The position numbers and the translations under genes were made by a program. Shown piece after piece: positions 9,929-18,806 of a DNA stretch of 64,000 nt. Source of the DNA: Thiomonas sp. GTDB lineage: Bacteria > Pseudomonadota > Gammaproteobacteria > Burkholderiales > Burkholderiaceae_C. A model generated the notes under the pieces. That model did not search any database and had not been told where the DNA came from. It saw only the letters and a program-made list of their open reading frames with translations. The stretch is from NCBI GenBank assembly GCA_027311065.1, contig DAICZP010000117.1:45923-109922 (forward strand). The letters run 5' to 3'. How positions within the stretch are numbered: the first letter of the stretch is position 1; each line of letters opens with the position of its first letter.

Positions 9929-10690
9929 ATGGCACTCAATCCCCGCATCCTCGACTGGACCGCGCAACGGGTCTGGATCATTGGTGCGTCGAGCGGTATC
10001 GGCGCTGCGCTCGCGCAGGCGCTGATCGCACGGGGCGCGCGCGTCGCCATCTCGGCGCGCCGTCAAGCCGCGCTGGACGCGCTCGGCGCCGATTTGACAG
10101 TGCCGTTGGACGTGTGCGACGCCGATGCCCTGGCTGCCGGCGCCGCCCAGGTGCAAGCTGCCTTCGGCGGCATTGATCTCGCCGTGTATTGCGCCGGCAC
10201 CTACCGCGCAATGCGGGCGAATGCGTTCGATCTGACGTCGGCGCTCGAGCACGACGATGTGAACTATCGCGGTGCCTTGCACTGGTTGGCGGCAATACTC
10301 CCCGCCTTGCGTGGGCAAGGCGCCGGGCATCTGAGTCTGGTGTCCAGCGTCGCCGGATGGCGGGGGCTTCCGCAAGCCATGGCTTATGGCCCGACCAAGG
10401 CGGCACTGATCAACCTTGCAGAGACCCTGTTTCTCGATCTTCGCGATACGGGTATTGGCGTCAGTGTCATCAACCCCGGTTTCGTGGAAACGCCACTGAC
10501 AGCCGCGAATACGTTCACCATGCCGGCGCTCCTGCAACCTGCGCAGGCCGCAAGCGCGATCATCCGTGGCTGGGAGCACGGCGCGTTCGACATTCATTTT
10601 CCCCGGCGCTTCACCTTCTGGCTGCGTCTGCTGCGCTGCTTGCCCGATCGTTTGTACTTCAGCGCGACCCGCAGGATGACTGGGCTATGA
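9929..10690 (+). CDS. short-chain dehydrogenase/reductase
   Basis: NAD(P)-dependent oxidoreductase of 253 residues. The cofactor motif IIGASSGIGAALA is at the N terminus; the catalytic serine lies in LSLVSSVAGW and the YxxxK pair in AMAYGPTKAAL. After the catalytic region the NPGFVETPLT loop and a basic C-terminal tail (FTFWLRLLRCLPDRLYFSATRR) could associate with the membrane. It sits 14 bases after the DUF3833 gene and overlaps the next gene by ATGA. The substrate is unknown; the setting suggests a lipid-derived alcohol or ketone. Confidence 0.9.
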   Translation: MALNPRILDWTAQRVWIIGASSGIGAALAQALIARGARVAISARRQAALDALGADLTVPLDVCDADALAAGAAQVQAAFGGIDLAVYCAGTYRAMRANAFDLTSALEHDDVNYRGALHWLAAILPALRGQGAGHLSLVSSVAGWRGLPQAMAYGPTKAALINLAETLFLDLRDTGIGVSVINPGFVETPLTAANTFTMPALLQPAQAASAIIRGWEHGAFDIHFPRRFTFWLRLLRCLPDRLYFSATRRMTGL

Positions 10691-11139
10691 GCACAGACCG
10701 GAACCGTTGCGCCTCGACCACGCCCATTGGCCGGGTGGTCGATTTCTTCGAAACACTGTCCCCATCCAGCCTGCACCGCATCGGCGATATCTATGCCGTT
10801 GACGCCCGATTCACCGATCCATTCAATGAGGTCCAGGGAACATCCGCCATCGCCCGCGTGTTCGAGCACATGTTCGCGACCACGGAGGCACCGCGCTTCG
10901 CCGTCATGGATACGCTCGGCGATGACGCCCAGGGTTTCGTGACCTGGACGTTCCACTTTCGCAGTGTGGGTTTCGGCGCCCGCGACTGGACCATCCGCGG
11001 TGCGAGCCACCTGGCATTCGACCAGCACGGCAGGATTCATGTCCACCGCGATTACTGGGATGCCGCCCAGGAGTTCTACGAACGCTGGCCCTTGCTCGGC
11101 GCGCTGTTACGCGCCATCAAGCGCCGCATTCGTGCTTGA
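10687..11139 (+). CDS. SnoaL/NTF2-like protein
   Basis: Small cone-fold protein of 150 residues of the nuclear-transport-factor-2/SnoaL type, recognised from the pattern VVDFFETLSPSSLHRIGDIY, ARFTDPFNEVQGTSAIARVF and HVHRDYWDAAQEFYE. Such proteins bind small hydrophobic ligands or act as isomerases or cyclases; no catalytic role can be assigned. It is the last gene of the coupled operon (start overlaps the SDR stop by ATGA). Confidence 0.8.
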   Translation: MSTDRNRCASTTPIGRVVDFFETLSPSSLHRIGDIYAVDARFTDPFNEVQGTSAIARVFEHMFATTEAPRFAVMDTLGDDAQGFVTWTFHFRSVGFGARDWTIRGASHLAFDQHGRIHVHRDYWDAAQEFYERWPLLGALLRAIKRRIRA

Positions 11140-11178
11140 GCATGCATCATGCAATCGACGCGAATGCACAAAATCGGC

Positions 11179-11204
11179 AGGATTCGACAGGCACCCCGAA
11201 TCCT
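11179..11204. repeat. inverted repeat between the stress operon and the superoxide reductase gene
   Basis: AGGATTCG and CGAATCCT are perfect eight-base arms separated by ten bases. It lies 39 bases after the operon's last stop and 48 bases before the superoxide reductase start. It could be an operator for the latter or a weak transcription-pausing hairpin; no T run follows. Confidence 0.4.
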
Positions 11205-11252
11205 TCGATGTTGCCTTACCCCTTCAACCTTGAAACGCAAAGGAGAATCACC

Positions 11253-11663
11253 ATGGAACGTCGCCGATTCGTACGCACCGCGCTGAGCGGGGCTGCTGCC
11301 GCTGCAACGGCTTTCGCAATTCCGGCGGGGGCGAATGCCGCCGAGGCGGACAACCTCACCAACATTGTTTTCACCGAGGAGGATCCGGGTCATTTTGCCA
11401 AGCTTGCCGGCTTGCATGTCCCCAAAGTCGAAGTCTCCGGCAACACACTCAACGTCACAACGCCGCATCCGATGAGCGAAGCGCACTACATCGTCAGCCA
11501 TACGGTGGTGCTTGAAGGGGGAAAGTTCCTCGACCGCAAAACCTTCAGCTGGAAAGACAAGCCGACGTCCACGCACCAGTTGCCGGACGGATTCAAAGGC
11601 AAGATCACCGTCACCAGCACCTGCAACCTTCATGATTGGTGGCTGAAGGATCTGACCGTCTGA
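11253..11663 (+). CDS. exported superoxide reductase (desulfoferrodoxin-type iron protein)
   Basis: Mononuclear iron protein of 136 residues that would reduce superoxide to peroxide without making oxygen. The N terminus [16 protein letters not shown] with twin arginines looks like a Tat signal, so the folded metalloprotein is exported. All five iron ligands of the family can be placed: H55 (LHVP), H72 (PHPM), H78 (AHYI), C124 and H127 (TCNLH). The lysine normally just before the first ligand (EKHVP) is missing (AGLHVP). AAGGAGAATCACC gives a strong ribosome site. It sits downstream of the stress operon, separated by an inverted repeat. Peroxide made here could be a substrate for the exported peroxidase at 4408. 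Confidence 0.85.
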   Translation: MERRRFVRTALSGAAAAATAFAIPAGANAAEADNLTNIVFTEEDPGHFAKLAGLHVPKVEVSGNTLNVTTPHPMSEAHYIVSHTVVLEGGKFLDRKTFSWKDKPTSTHQLPDGFKGKITVTSTCNLHDWWLKDLTV

Positions 11664-11678
11664 TCATCGACCGTCGGA

Positions 11679-11713
11679 AATGACTTCGAGGCCACGCGGC
11701 CTTGGAGGTCATT
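11679..11713. terminator. imperfect hairpin between convergent genes
   Basis: AATGAC...GGCC, a four-base loop ACGC, and GGCC...GTCATT pair with a few internal mismatches. The hairpin lies between the superoxide reductase stop (11663) and the convergent ABC ATPase stop (11709), where a bidirectional terminator is expected. Confidence 0.4.
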
Positions 11714-12458
11714 GCCCCGGATCGTTGTCGGGGGTGGTCGGCAAATGCCGATCACCAGCCAGACGGCCGTCCACGAGATCGACGATGCGCCCGCAACGCT
11801 GCGCGAGTCGTGGATCATGCGTGACCACCAGCACGGCACATCCAAATGCCTGGTTGAAACGCCGCAGCAACGCGAACACGTCATCCGCGCTGCGCGTGTC
11901 GAGATTGCCGGTTGGCTCGTCGGCGAGGACCAGCGGCGGGCGCGTCAACAAGGCGCGCGCGATCGCCACACGCTGCTGCTGCCCTCCGGAAAGCTCCGAT
12001 GGGCGCTTGCCCGCATGCGCTTCGAGACCGACCGCCTGCAACAACTCCAGCGCCCGGCGTTCGAGTTCGCGGTTACGCGGCGCGCCCTGCACCAGCGCCG
12101 GCATCAGCACATTGTCGAGCACGCTGAAGGCCTGGATGAGATGATGGAACTGGAAAACAAAACCGATCGAACGGCCGCGCAACGCTGTGCGCGCAGCGTC
12201 ATCGAGTGCACGTGTCGGTTTGTCCAGTAGGTAGAGTTCGCCGGATGTCGGCGTATCGAGCAATCCGATGAGATTGAGCATGGTGGTCTTGCCCGAACCG
12301 CTGGGGCCGACCAACGCCGTGAACTCACCGCGCCGAAGCTCGAAGTCGATACCGTGGAGGACCTCGGTTTCCAGTGGTGTGCCCGCCTGATAGGACTTTC
12401 GAAGCTGCTGCAGGCGCAGCACGCTCCCGGCTGGTACGCGGATGTCTGGTTCAGACAT
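11709..12458 (-). CDS. ABC exporter ATP-binding protein (MacB/LolD/DevA type)
   Basis: Cytoplasmic ATPase of 249 residues. Walker A is [11 protein letters not shown], the signature [16 protein letters not shown], and Walker [13 protein letters not shown], the last typical of the MacB/LolD/FtsE group that works with FtsX-type permeases. The ATG at 12458 overlaps the permease stop by 8 bases; the frame is open further upstream but lies inside the permease gene. With the next two genes it forms a three-gene tripartite exporter. The exported compound is unknown. Confidence 0.9.
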   Translation of the reverse strand: MSEPDIRVPAGSVLRLQQLRKSYQAGTPLETEVLHGIDFELRRGEFTALVGPSGSGKTTMLNLIGLLDTPTSGELYLLDKPTRALDDAARTALRGRSIGFVFQFHHLIQAFSVLDNVLMPALVQGAPRNRELERRALELLQAVGLEAHAGKRPSELSGGQQQRVAIARALLTRPPLVLADEPTGNLDTRSADDVFALLRRFNQAFGCAVLVVTHDPRLAQRCGRIVDLVDGRLAGDRHLPTTPDNDPGQ

Positions 12459-13653
12459 AACGGATCGCCACCACCGGATCAAGACGCGCGGCACGCAGTG
12501 CCGGCAAGACGGCTGCCGCGACGCCGACCACGGTCGCCAGCACCACGGCTTCGACGACGAGCCCCGCCGCCACGGGGACGTAGAAAAGCCCTGGACCCCA
12601 CACGTTGAAGGCATGCACGATGCCCGCTCCGACCGCGGCCCCCACCATGGAGCCTGCGCAACCCACCGCTGCGCCCTCGAGCAGGAAGACGCTCAACACC
12701 CGCACGCGGCTGGCACCCATGGCACGCAGAATGCCGATTTCCCGCGTACGCTGGACGACGCTGACAGCCAGCACACTGGCAATACCGAAGGCTGCCGAGA
12801 GTCCGACAAAAAACCGGATCAACGCGCTCGACAAGGACTGCGAACGCAGGGCATTGAGCAGTTGTGCGTTGGTTGACATCCAGCTCTCGGATTTCAGTCC
12901 GGTCAGCGCGGCGATACGCGTGGCGATGGACTCCGCATCGAAAATGTTCTGCGTCGTCAGATCAATCTCCGTGACCCCGCCCGGCAATCCAAGCAACGAC
13001 TGTGCCGGCTTGAGCCCCATGTAGACATATCGCTCGTCGAGGTCTCGCACCCCGAGGCTGAACACGCCGGCAACGTCGAATACCTGGGATCCGCCGGCGG
13101 CCCCCTGCACGCGCAGCTTGTCGCCGAGGCGCAGCCCCAGATCCTGCGCGAGGCGATCGCCCACCAGGATGCGTCTCGCTCCGACGTCCAGGCGGCCTTG
13201 CACGATATGGCGATCGAGCGGAATGACGCGCACATATTTCCGCGGGGCAATCCCCAGGACAGCAATGGCGCGCACAGCCGTACCACGCTGCGCGAACGCG
13301 GGGCCGCTGATGAGTGGCGATGCCGCCGCGATTCCCGGCAAACTCTGCAACACACCCAGCACGCCGGGCCAGTTATTGATCGCACGCAGACGCTGCGGGC
13401 GGGCATCCACGGCGCGCAGATCGACACTGTTGCGCGGCACCGGCGGCGCCATCGGGACGAGGTCAGGCGCCGACACCACAATGTGCGGCTGGGTCCCGAG
13501 GGTACGCTCCACAATGTTGCTTTGCAGCCCGTCCACCAAGGCGGTAATGAACACAATCACAGCCGCACCAACCGCGACGCCGCCGATGATCAACAGCGTC
13601 TGCGCTTTACCGTCCCGCAGAAAATGGAATGCGATCCGCCAGGACAGTCCCAT
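12451..13653 (-). CDS. ABC exporter permease, FtsX/MacB type (DevC-like)
   Basis: Inner-membrane permease of 400 residues with the MacB/FtsX plan: a first membrane helix (about 18-40, [17 protein letters not shown]), a periplasmic domain of about 230 residues, and three membrane helices at the C terminus, with [19 protein letters not shown] between them as in FtsX-domain proteins. Fused ATPase sequence is absent, so it is closer to DevC than to MacB. It overlaps the ATPase gene and follows the adaptor by 39 bases. Confidence 0.88.
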   Translation of the reverse strand: MGLSWRIAFHFLRDGKAQTLLIIGGVAVGAAVIVFITALVDGLQSNIVERTLGTQPHIVVSAPDLVPMAPPVPRNSVDLRAVDARPQRLRAINNWPGVLGVLQSLPGIAAASPLISGPAFAQRGTAVRAIAVLGIAPRKYVRVIPLDRHIVQGRLDVGARRILVGDRLAQDLGLRLGDKLRVQGAAGGSQVFDVAGVFSLGVRDLDERYVYMGLKPAQSLLGLPGGVTEIDLTTQNIFDAESIATRIAALTGLKSESWMSTNAQLLNALRSQSLSSALIRFFVGLSAAFGIASVLAVSVVQRTREIGILRAMGASRVRVLSVFLLEGAAVGCAGSMVGAAVGAGIVHAFNVWGPGLFYVPVAAGLVVEAVVLATVVGVAAAVLPALRAARLDPVVAIRYV

Positions 13654-13692
13654 GGTTGTTCGCCGCGCGGCCCCCGTCGTCGGGCGTGCAGG

Positions 13693-14889
13693 TCAACGCG
13701 CGCCGGACGACGCCACGCCCGGAGCCACCGGCAGCGCCTGAAGCTGCGCACGCACACGATCACCGTCACGTACCGAACGTGCGGTGATCACGACATCCCC
13801 AGACCCCAGACCCTGCACGACTTGCGTGGCCACCAGTCCGCGCAGACCCAGCGTCACCGCGCGCAATTTCGCCTTGCCGCCGCGCAGCACCAGCACCCCG
13901 GCGCGCGCGCCCTGCGGATCGCGCAGCGCGTCGTCCGGAACCACGAACGCGCGCTTCACTGCAGCCGTCAACACATCACAGGACGTGGTCATGTCCTGCC
14001 GCAGCCACGCCGGCGGGTCGTCGACGCGCAAGCGCAGCTCGATGGTGCCACTGGTGGTGTCGACCGCCGGCGCAATGAAGATCAGACGCGCGCCCAGCAC
14101 GCGATCGGGATACCCGTCCGTGATGCAACGCGCGGTTTGACCGAGCGCCAGCTCGTGCAGGTTCTGCTCGTCCACCGGCACCGAAACTTCCGTGTCTCCG
14201 GCGCGCGCCAACGTCAACAGGACCTGGCCGGGGACCACCGTGTCACCGACTTCGACATTGCGCGTAAGCACCTGCCCTGCCACCTCGGCACGCACCTCGG
14301 CGCGGTGCACCACTGCGTCCGCGGCAGCTTCAGCGGCTTGCAGCTGGCGCTGCACGGAGCTTCCCGGAGCGGCCGCATCCCACGCCGCAAGCGCCGCGCG
14401 CTGTTGTTGCGTGGCGGCCTGCTCGGCCTGCTCGGCCTGTTCCAGGGCTTGTTGCGACAACGCACCACTCGACACCTGCGCACGCGCTCGCCGAGCCTGC
14501 GCGCGCGCCAGCGTCAGCGCCGAGTCGGCGCTACGCAGCGCCGCGAGCGCTTGCGGCCGGGTTTGCTGCGTGAACTCCCGCAACGCCGCGCGTGCCTGCG
14601 CAAGCTGCGCCCGCGCCTGATCACTCCGCAGACGCAACAGCACCTGACCACGCACCACGCGCTGCCCGCGCCGAACCAAGCGTTGCACCACGGTGCCGGT
14701 GATCTCGCTGGCGACGTTCACGCGCGAAGGCGTGATCACGTGCCCGGTCGCTACGACTTCCTGCACCAGGGCGCGCGGCAGTACCCGATAGGCTCCGACC
14801 TTCGGGCCCTGCCAGCGCTGCACGCCCCACCAAGCGAGTAGCGCCAGCACAAACACAGTGAACACGGACCAGAGCAGGCGACGAGACAT
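13693..14889 (-). CDS. periplasmic adaptor subunit, HlyD/MacA/DevB type
   Basis: Membrane-fusion protein of 398 residues: an N-terminal anchor (LLWSVFTVFVLALLAWWG), a lipoyl half (VNVASEITGTVVQRLVRRGQ), a long alanine/glutamine-rich coiled-coil hairpin (about 105-205), the second lipoyl half (VRAEVAGQVLTRNVEVGDTV) and a beta-barrel region. First gene of the adaptor-permease-ATPase operon. No TolC-like outer-membrane gene is in the window, so the system would borrow one encoded elsewhere. Confidence 0.9.
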   Translation of the reverse strand: MSRRLLWSVFTVFVLALLAWWGVQRWQGPKVGAYRVLPRALVQEVVATGHVITPSRVNVASEITGTVVQRLVRRGQRVVRGQVLLRLRSDQARAQLAQARAALREFTQQTRPQALAALRSADSALTLARAQARRARAQVSSGALSQQALEQAEQAEQAATQQQRAALAAWDAAAPGSSVQRQLQAAEAAADAVVHRAEVRAEVAGQVLTRNVEVGDTVVPGQVLLTLARAGDTEVSVPVDEQNLHELALGQTARCITDGYPDRVLGARLIFIAPAVDTTSGTIELRLRVDDPPAWLRQDMTTSCDVLTAAVKRAFVVPDDALRDPQGARAGVLVLRGGKAKLRAVTLGLRGLVATQVVQGLGSGDVVITARSVRDGDRVRAQLQALPVAPGVASSGAR

Positions 14890-15057
14890 GAAGGATTTCG
14901 TGGGATTCGACGCATTATGCTCGATACGATCGCGTCGCGACTGAATTCCTCAGCAGCGAAAACGACCCTGAACACGGCGGGCTGCAACGAGGCTCGGCCG
15001 ATTTTCAAGCCACGATTCTGGTCACCACCATGTGAATCCTCCACCGCCGAGTCGTGG

Positions 15058-16395
15058 CTATCCAGGATAGCCAGCCCGAACCACGTCACGCAATGCGCGC
15101 ATGCAATCCGCGTCAATGGCGGAGCCGACAAGCCTGTCCATCATCTGCAGGGTTTCCTCAGCAGGTACCGCCGAACGGTAGGGACGATCGGCGGAAATCG
15201 CGTCGAAAATATCGGCAACCGTGATGATCCGGGTTTCCAGCGCAATCGCCTCGGCCGTCAGGCCGCGCGGATAGCCTTGCCCGTCGAGACGCTCGTGATG
15301 TGCACCCGCAATCACCGCCAGTTCCGCAAAGGGCGTCAGGCGTGCAAGGATCTGCTCGGTATACACCGGGTGCATGCGCACGGAGGTCCATTCGGAGGCA
15401 TCGAGCTTGGCGGGCTTGTCAAGGATGCAATTGCTGACTCCGAGTTTGCCGAGGTCATGGAGCAAGGATCCGCGACGCATCCAGCGGCGCCGTGCGGCAT
15501 CGATTCCGAGATTCTCGGCAACGAGATCGCCATACAGCGCGACGCGCGTACTGTGCCCGGCCGTATAGGGACTCTTGGCATCGATGATGTTGCCGAATGC
15601 TTCCGCAATGGCATCGAGGTAGTCTTCATCGATAGGCACCTCATGTCCCTGGGGTTCCATGCTCCGCACCCGTGCCGCCAGGTCATCGGCACGCAGCCCT
15701 TCCCAGAAATCGGCGCCGGCCGCAACCGCGTCGAAGGCCGCCACAAGATCCGGATCAAGCCAGCTTCCGCTGCGCCTGTGGACTTCATCGCGCGCCGCCG
15801 CCTGTCCTCCCCCGACGTGGAAGACGTCCACCACCTGCGCCAGCAGGGCAACGCGCGCAAACAGCGGAATGGCATCCCCCTGCAATCGATCGGGTCGTCC
15901 GCTGCCGTCCCAATGTTCATCGAGGGCATGCACGCCTTCGGCCACCGCATTCGAAAAACGCAACTGACGCGCAATGTCGGCGCCGCGCTGGCAACGCGTG
16001 GCGATGAGCTCGTCGCGCATCGCCCCCCCTTTCTGAAAGACGTCGATCACGGCGCGAAAACGCTCGGCCATCCCGGATCGCAAGCCGGTGTGGCTCAGGA
16101 CAAAGCGCACGACTTCGGGAAGCGATCCACCAACGCGCTTGAAATCATGCTTGAAGCCGAGATCATCAGCCAGATAGAGTTGGCAGATCCGTGCCGCGTT
16201 GCTGCTGCAACCCAGATCTTTCAGGAGCAGGGTGTAATACAAGTCCCAGCGCTGGCGCCCGTGCAGGTTCAGGGCATCCGCGATGTGCATGCCGATGTAG
16301 GCGCAGCGCTGGCAATGTCCGGGAGGTTGCCCCTCGGTAAGGTCAAGGGCGTAGCTCAGTGCGCCAAGGACTTCAGCCAGCTTGAGACGATGCAT
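15058..16395 (-). CDS. HD-GYP domain cyclic-di-GMP phosphodiesterase
   Basis: Protein of 445 residues that should hydrolyse cyclic di-GMP. The N-terminal half looks like a degenerate HD-type domain (DLYYTLLLKDLGC, DEHWDGSGRP). The C-terminal domain is a complete HD-GYP: AGHSTRVALYGD, LLHDLGKLGV (HD at 313-314), HP at 342-343, and HHERLDGQGYPRG (366-378). GGAGG precedes the ATG at 16395. It lies 62 bases after the GAF-PAS-EAL gene on the same strand and probably shares its transcript. Confidence 0.9.
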   Translation of the reverse strand: MHRLKLAEVLGALSYALDLTEGQPPGHCQRCAYIGMHIADALNLHGRQRWDLYYTLLLKDLGCSSNAARICQLYLADDLGFKHDFKRVGGSLPEVVRFVLSHTGLRSGMAERFRAVIDVFQKGGAMRDELIATRCQRGADIARQLRFSNAVAEGVHALDEHWDGSGRPDRLQGDAIPLFARVALLAQVVDVFHVGGGQAAARDEVHRRSGSWLDPDLVAAFDAVAAGADFWEGLRADDLAARVRSMEPQGHEVPIDEDYLDAIAEAFGNIIDAKSPYTAGHSTRVALYGDLVAENLGIDAARRRWMRRGSLLHDLGKLGVSNCILDKPAKLDASEWTSVRMHPVYTEQILARLTPFAELAVIAGAHHERLDGQGYPRGLTAEAIALETRIITVADIFDAISADRPYRSAVPAEETLQMMDRLVGSAIDADCMRALRDVVRAGYPG

Positions 16396-16457
16396 CGAAT
16401 CCTCCAGGGATGCGGCGTTGACCCGGCGGCAGAATAACGCACCAGCAAGACATTCCT

Positions 16458-18698
16458 TCAGTGCCGGCTGTGACCCGCGGCCGCGCGCTGCGCCAGTCGT
16501 TGCTCGAACTCGACCACCGGCAACGGACGATCGAAATGGAAGCCCTGTGCCTCGTCGCAACCGAGCGCCTGCAAATGCAGCATGGTGGCGGCGTCCTCGA
16601 CCCCCTCGGCGACGACAACCAGGTTCAGCGCATGCGCCATGCTGATGACGGCGCTCACAATTGCCGCGGCGTCTGCGTCGTCGGTCAACTCACGCACGAA
16701 CGCCTGGTCAATCTTGAGACGATCGACTTCGAGGCGCCGCAGATACGCCAGACTGGAATAGCCAGTGCCAAAATCGTCGATCGACAGGCACGTACCCGTG
16801 CCTTTGAGATCCATGAATGCCGTGCGCATGGCGGCGTCGTCATCCATGAACACGGATTCCGTCAATTCGAGATCCAGCTGCGTGGGTGACAGTCCGTGCC
16901 GCTGCAGCGCCGCATCGACAAGGGCCGCAAAACCGCCACGGCGCATCTGCACGGCGGATACATTGACACTGACACGCAGGTCGCGATGTCCGAGCGCCGC
17001 CCATCGAGCCGCATCGGCGCAGGCCGTGTCGATCACCCAGGCGCCGATGTCAACGATCAAGCCGGTGCGCTCGGCAATACCGATGAACACGCCCGGCGCA
17101 ATCAGGCCGCGGTCGGGGTCACGCCAGCGCAGCAGTGCCTCGGCACCGACAAGCCGACCTGTCGTGAGGTCGATTTGCGGCTGGTAATGGAGTTCAAATT
17201 CCCGCTTGGCAAGGGCACGACGCAAGTCCTGGGCGATGCGGAAGTGCTCGCGTGCGGTGTCGTTCGCCTTCGTCCTGGCGTAGCGCACGATGTTCTTGCC
17301 AGCAGCCTTCGCCTGCTCCAGCGCGGACGTTGCCTGCGCCAGCAGTTGATCGAAATTCGCAGCGTCATCAGGGTATTGGGCAACCCCCTGAGACGCCGAA
17401 AGCGACAGCACCCGACCATCGATGAACAGCGGAATTCCCACCGATGCGGCCAGGCGTGCGCACAACGCCGCGAGCGCGCCCAGCTCAGCGGCTGGGGTCA
17501 TGACAAGGAATTCATCCGCATTCCAGCGACATGCGCTGTCGGCCGCGCCCAGCACCTCGCGTAATCGGCGCGCCGTCTCGTTGAGGACGCGATCGCCGGC
17601 GGCAAGCCCCAGCAGGGCGTTGACGCTGCGGAAGTCATCCATATTCAGGCACACCAGTGCGAACGCGACCCCGCTTTCGATGCGCCCCTCGCAACGCGTG
17701 CGAAACACGGTCCGGTTCGGGAGTCCACTCAGGGCATCGTGGGTCGAGAGGTGCTGAATGGCGCTTTCGGCGGCTTTCGCCGAGCTGAGGTCAGTGAATA
17801 CGCCAACGTAGTTCAGGATCCGACCGTCGGCTCCCGGGATGGCCTTGATGGACAACCACGCAGGGAAAACCTCGCCGTCCTTGCGCCGATTCCAGATCTC
17901 TCCACTCCATGCGCCCGCATCGGAAAGGTCTTGCCACATCGACGCGTAGAACGCCTCCGGATGCAGTCCGGAGGCAAAGAGTGCGGGCGTGCGCCCGATC
18001 AGTGCATCGCGCGTGTAGCCGAGGATCCGCTGCATGCTCGGGTTCACTTCGACGATCAATTGCTCTGCATCGGTGACCACCATCCCTTCCTCGGCCGCTT
18101 CAAACGCACGGCCGTAGAGTCGCAGGCTGTCCTGCCACTGCGCATGCGAGAGCACGATCCCGATCAGGGTCGCGCCGGTGTCGAGCAGCTTGCGGTGGAA
18201 CGCGGCTGGCGACCGATGCTCGAAACTTGACAACGCAAAAGTGCCGATGATGTTGTCGTCAGGACCGAGAACCGGCACCGACCAGCACGAGCATAGATTG
18301 AAGTCGTATGCGACTTCACGCAAATCGCTCCAGCGCGGATCCGCGAAGGTGTTACTGACGAACTGGGGCGCTCCACGGTAGATGACATTGCCGCACGATC
18401 CACCCCCGGGCCCCGGCACCAAGCCATTGAGGCGTCGCACGGCGGCGTCCGGAACGCTTGGCGACACGTAGACATACAGCTTGCCATCGACCCGATCCTG
18501 CAGCATCACCGTCGCCACGGCGTTCGGCAGCAGCATTTCGGCCAGATGACAAATGTCCACAACCATGCTGCGCGAATCGCCACGGCTCAGCACGGCCCGG
18601 AGAATCGACTGCTGGAAGTCGAGAATCGCCTCCTGCTCGTCCGCTGCGAGGATGGTCAAGTTCGATGCCGCATGGGTTTCGACCGCTTGCGCTTTCAC
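16458..18698 (-). CDS. GAF-PAS-GGDEF(degenerate)-EAL cyclic-di-GMP phosphodiesterase
   Basis: Cytoplasmic signalling protein of 746 residues: GAF domain about 25-185, PAS about 195-305, GGDEF-type domain about 315-475, EAL about 490-735. The GGDEF signature has decayed to WNADEF (392-397), so cyclase activity is unlikely and the domain may only bind GTP. The EAL domain keeps its residues (EALLRW 520-525, DLELTESVF, DDFGTGYSS, VVVAEGVE), so it should degrade cyclic di-GMP. The GAF domain has a cysteine-rich patch (FNLCSCWS). No membrane segment is seen. Confidence 0.92.
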   Translation of the reverse strand: MKAQAVETHAASNLTILAADEQEAILDFQQSILRAVLSRGDSRSMVVDICHLAEMLLPNAVATVMLQDRVDGKLYVYVSPSVPDAAVRRLNGLVPGPGGGSCGNVIYRGAPQFVSNTFADPRWSDLREVAYDFNLCSCWSVPVLGPDDNIIGTFALSSFEHRSPAAFHRKLLDTGATLIGIVLSHAQWQDSLRLYGRAFEAAEEGMVVTDAEQLIVEVNPSMQRILGYTRDALIGRTPALFASGLHPEAFYASMWQDLSDAGAWSGEIWNRRKDGEVFPAWLSIKAIPGADGRILNYVGVFTDLSSAKAAESAIQHLSTHDALSGLPNRTVFRTRCEGRIESGVAFALVCLNMDDFRSVNALLGLAAGDRVLNETARRLREVLGAADSACRWNADEFLVMTPAAELGALAALCARLAASVGIPLFIDGRVLSLSASQGVAQYPDDAANFDQLLAQATSALEQAKAAGKNIVRYARTKANDTAREHFRIAQDLRRALAKREFELHYQPQIDLTTGRLVGAEALLRWRDPDRGLIAPGVFIGIAERTGLIVDIGAWVIDTACADAARWAALGHRDLRVSVNVSAVQMRRGGFAALVDAALQRHGLSPTQLDLELTESVFMDDDAAMRTAFMDLKGTGTCLSIDDFGTGYSSLAYLRRLEVDRLKIDQAFVRELTDDADAAAIVSAVISMAHALNLVVVAEGVEDAATMLHLQALGCDEAQGFHFDRPLPVVEFEQRLAQRAAAGHSRH

Positions 18699-18806
18699 GA
18701 TGCTCCCGACCCCACAATGCCACGCACAATCAATGAAGGGCGGCGTATGGATGAATGAAGTTTACATCCTGTGCGCTGCCATCACGACATCGGCGGTCTG
18801 CGGGCG

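Noticed and set aside
4408-11139. Photolyase or cryptochrome expected in a LitR/CarH-type cluster
   Set aside because: None of the operon genes has photolyase motifs, so light control is suggested only by the regulator and not by an effector gene.
13198-14841. Long open frame (547 codons) on the plus strand opposite the exporter genes
   Set aside because: It mirrors the adaptor and permease genes on the minus strand, is rich in His, Arg and Gln as antisense frames of GC-rich genes are, and has no recognisable domain.
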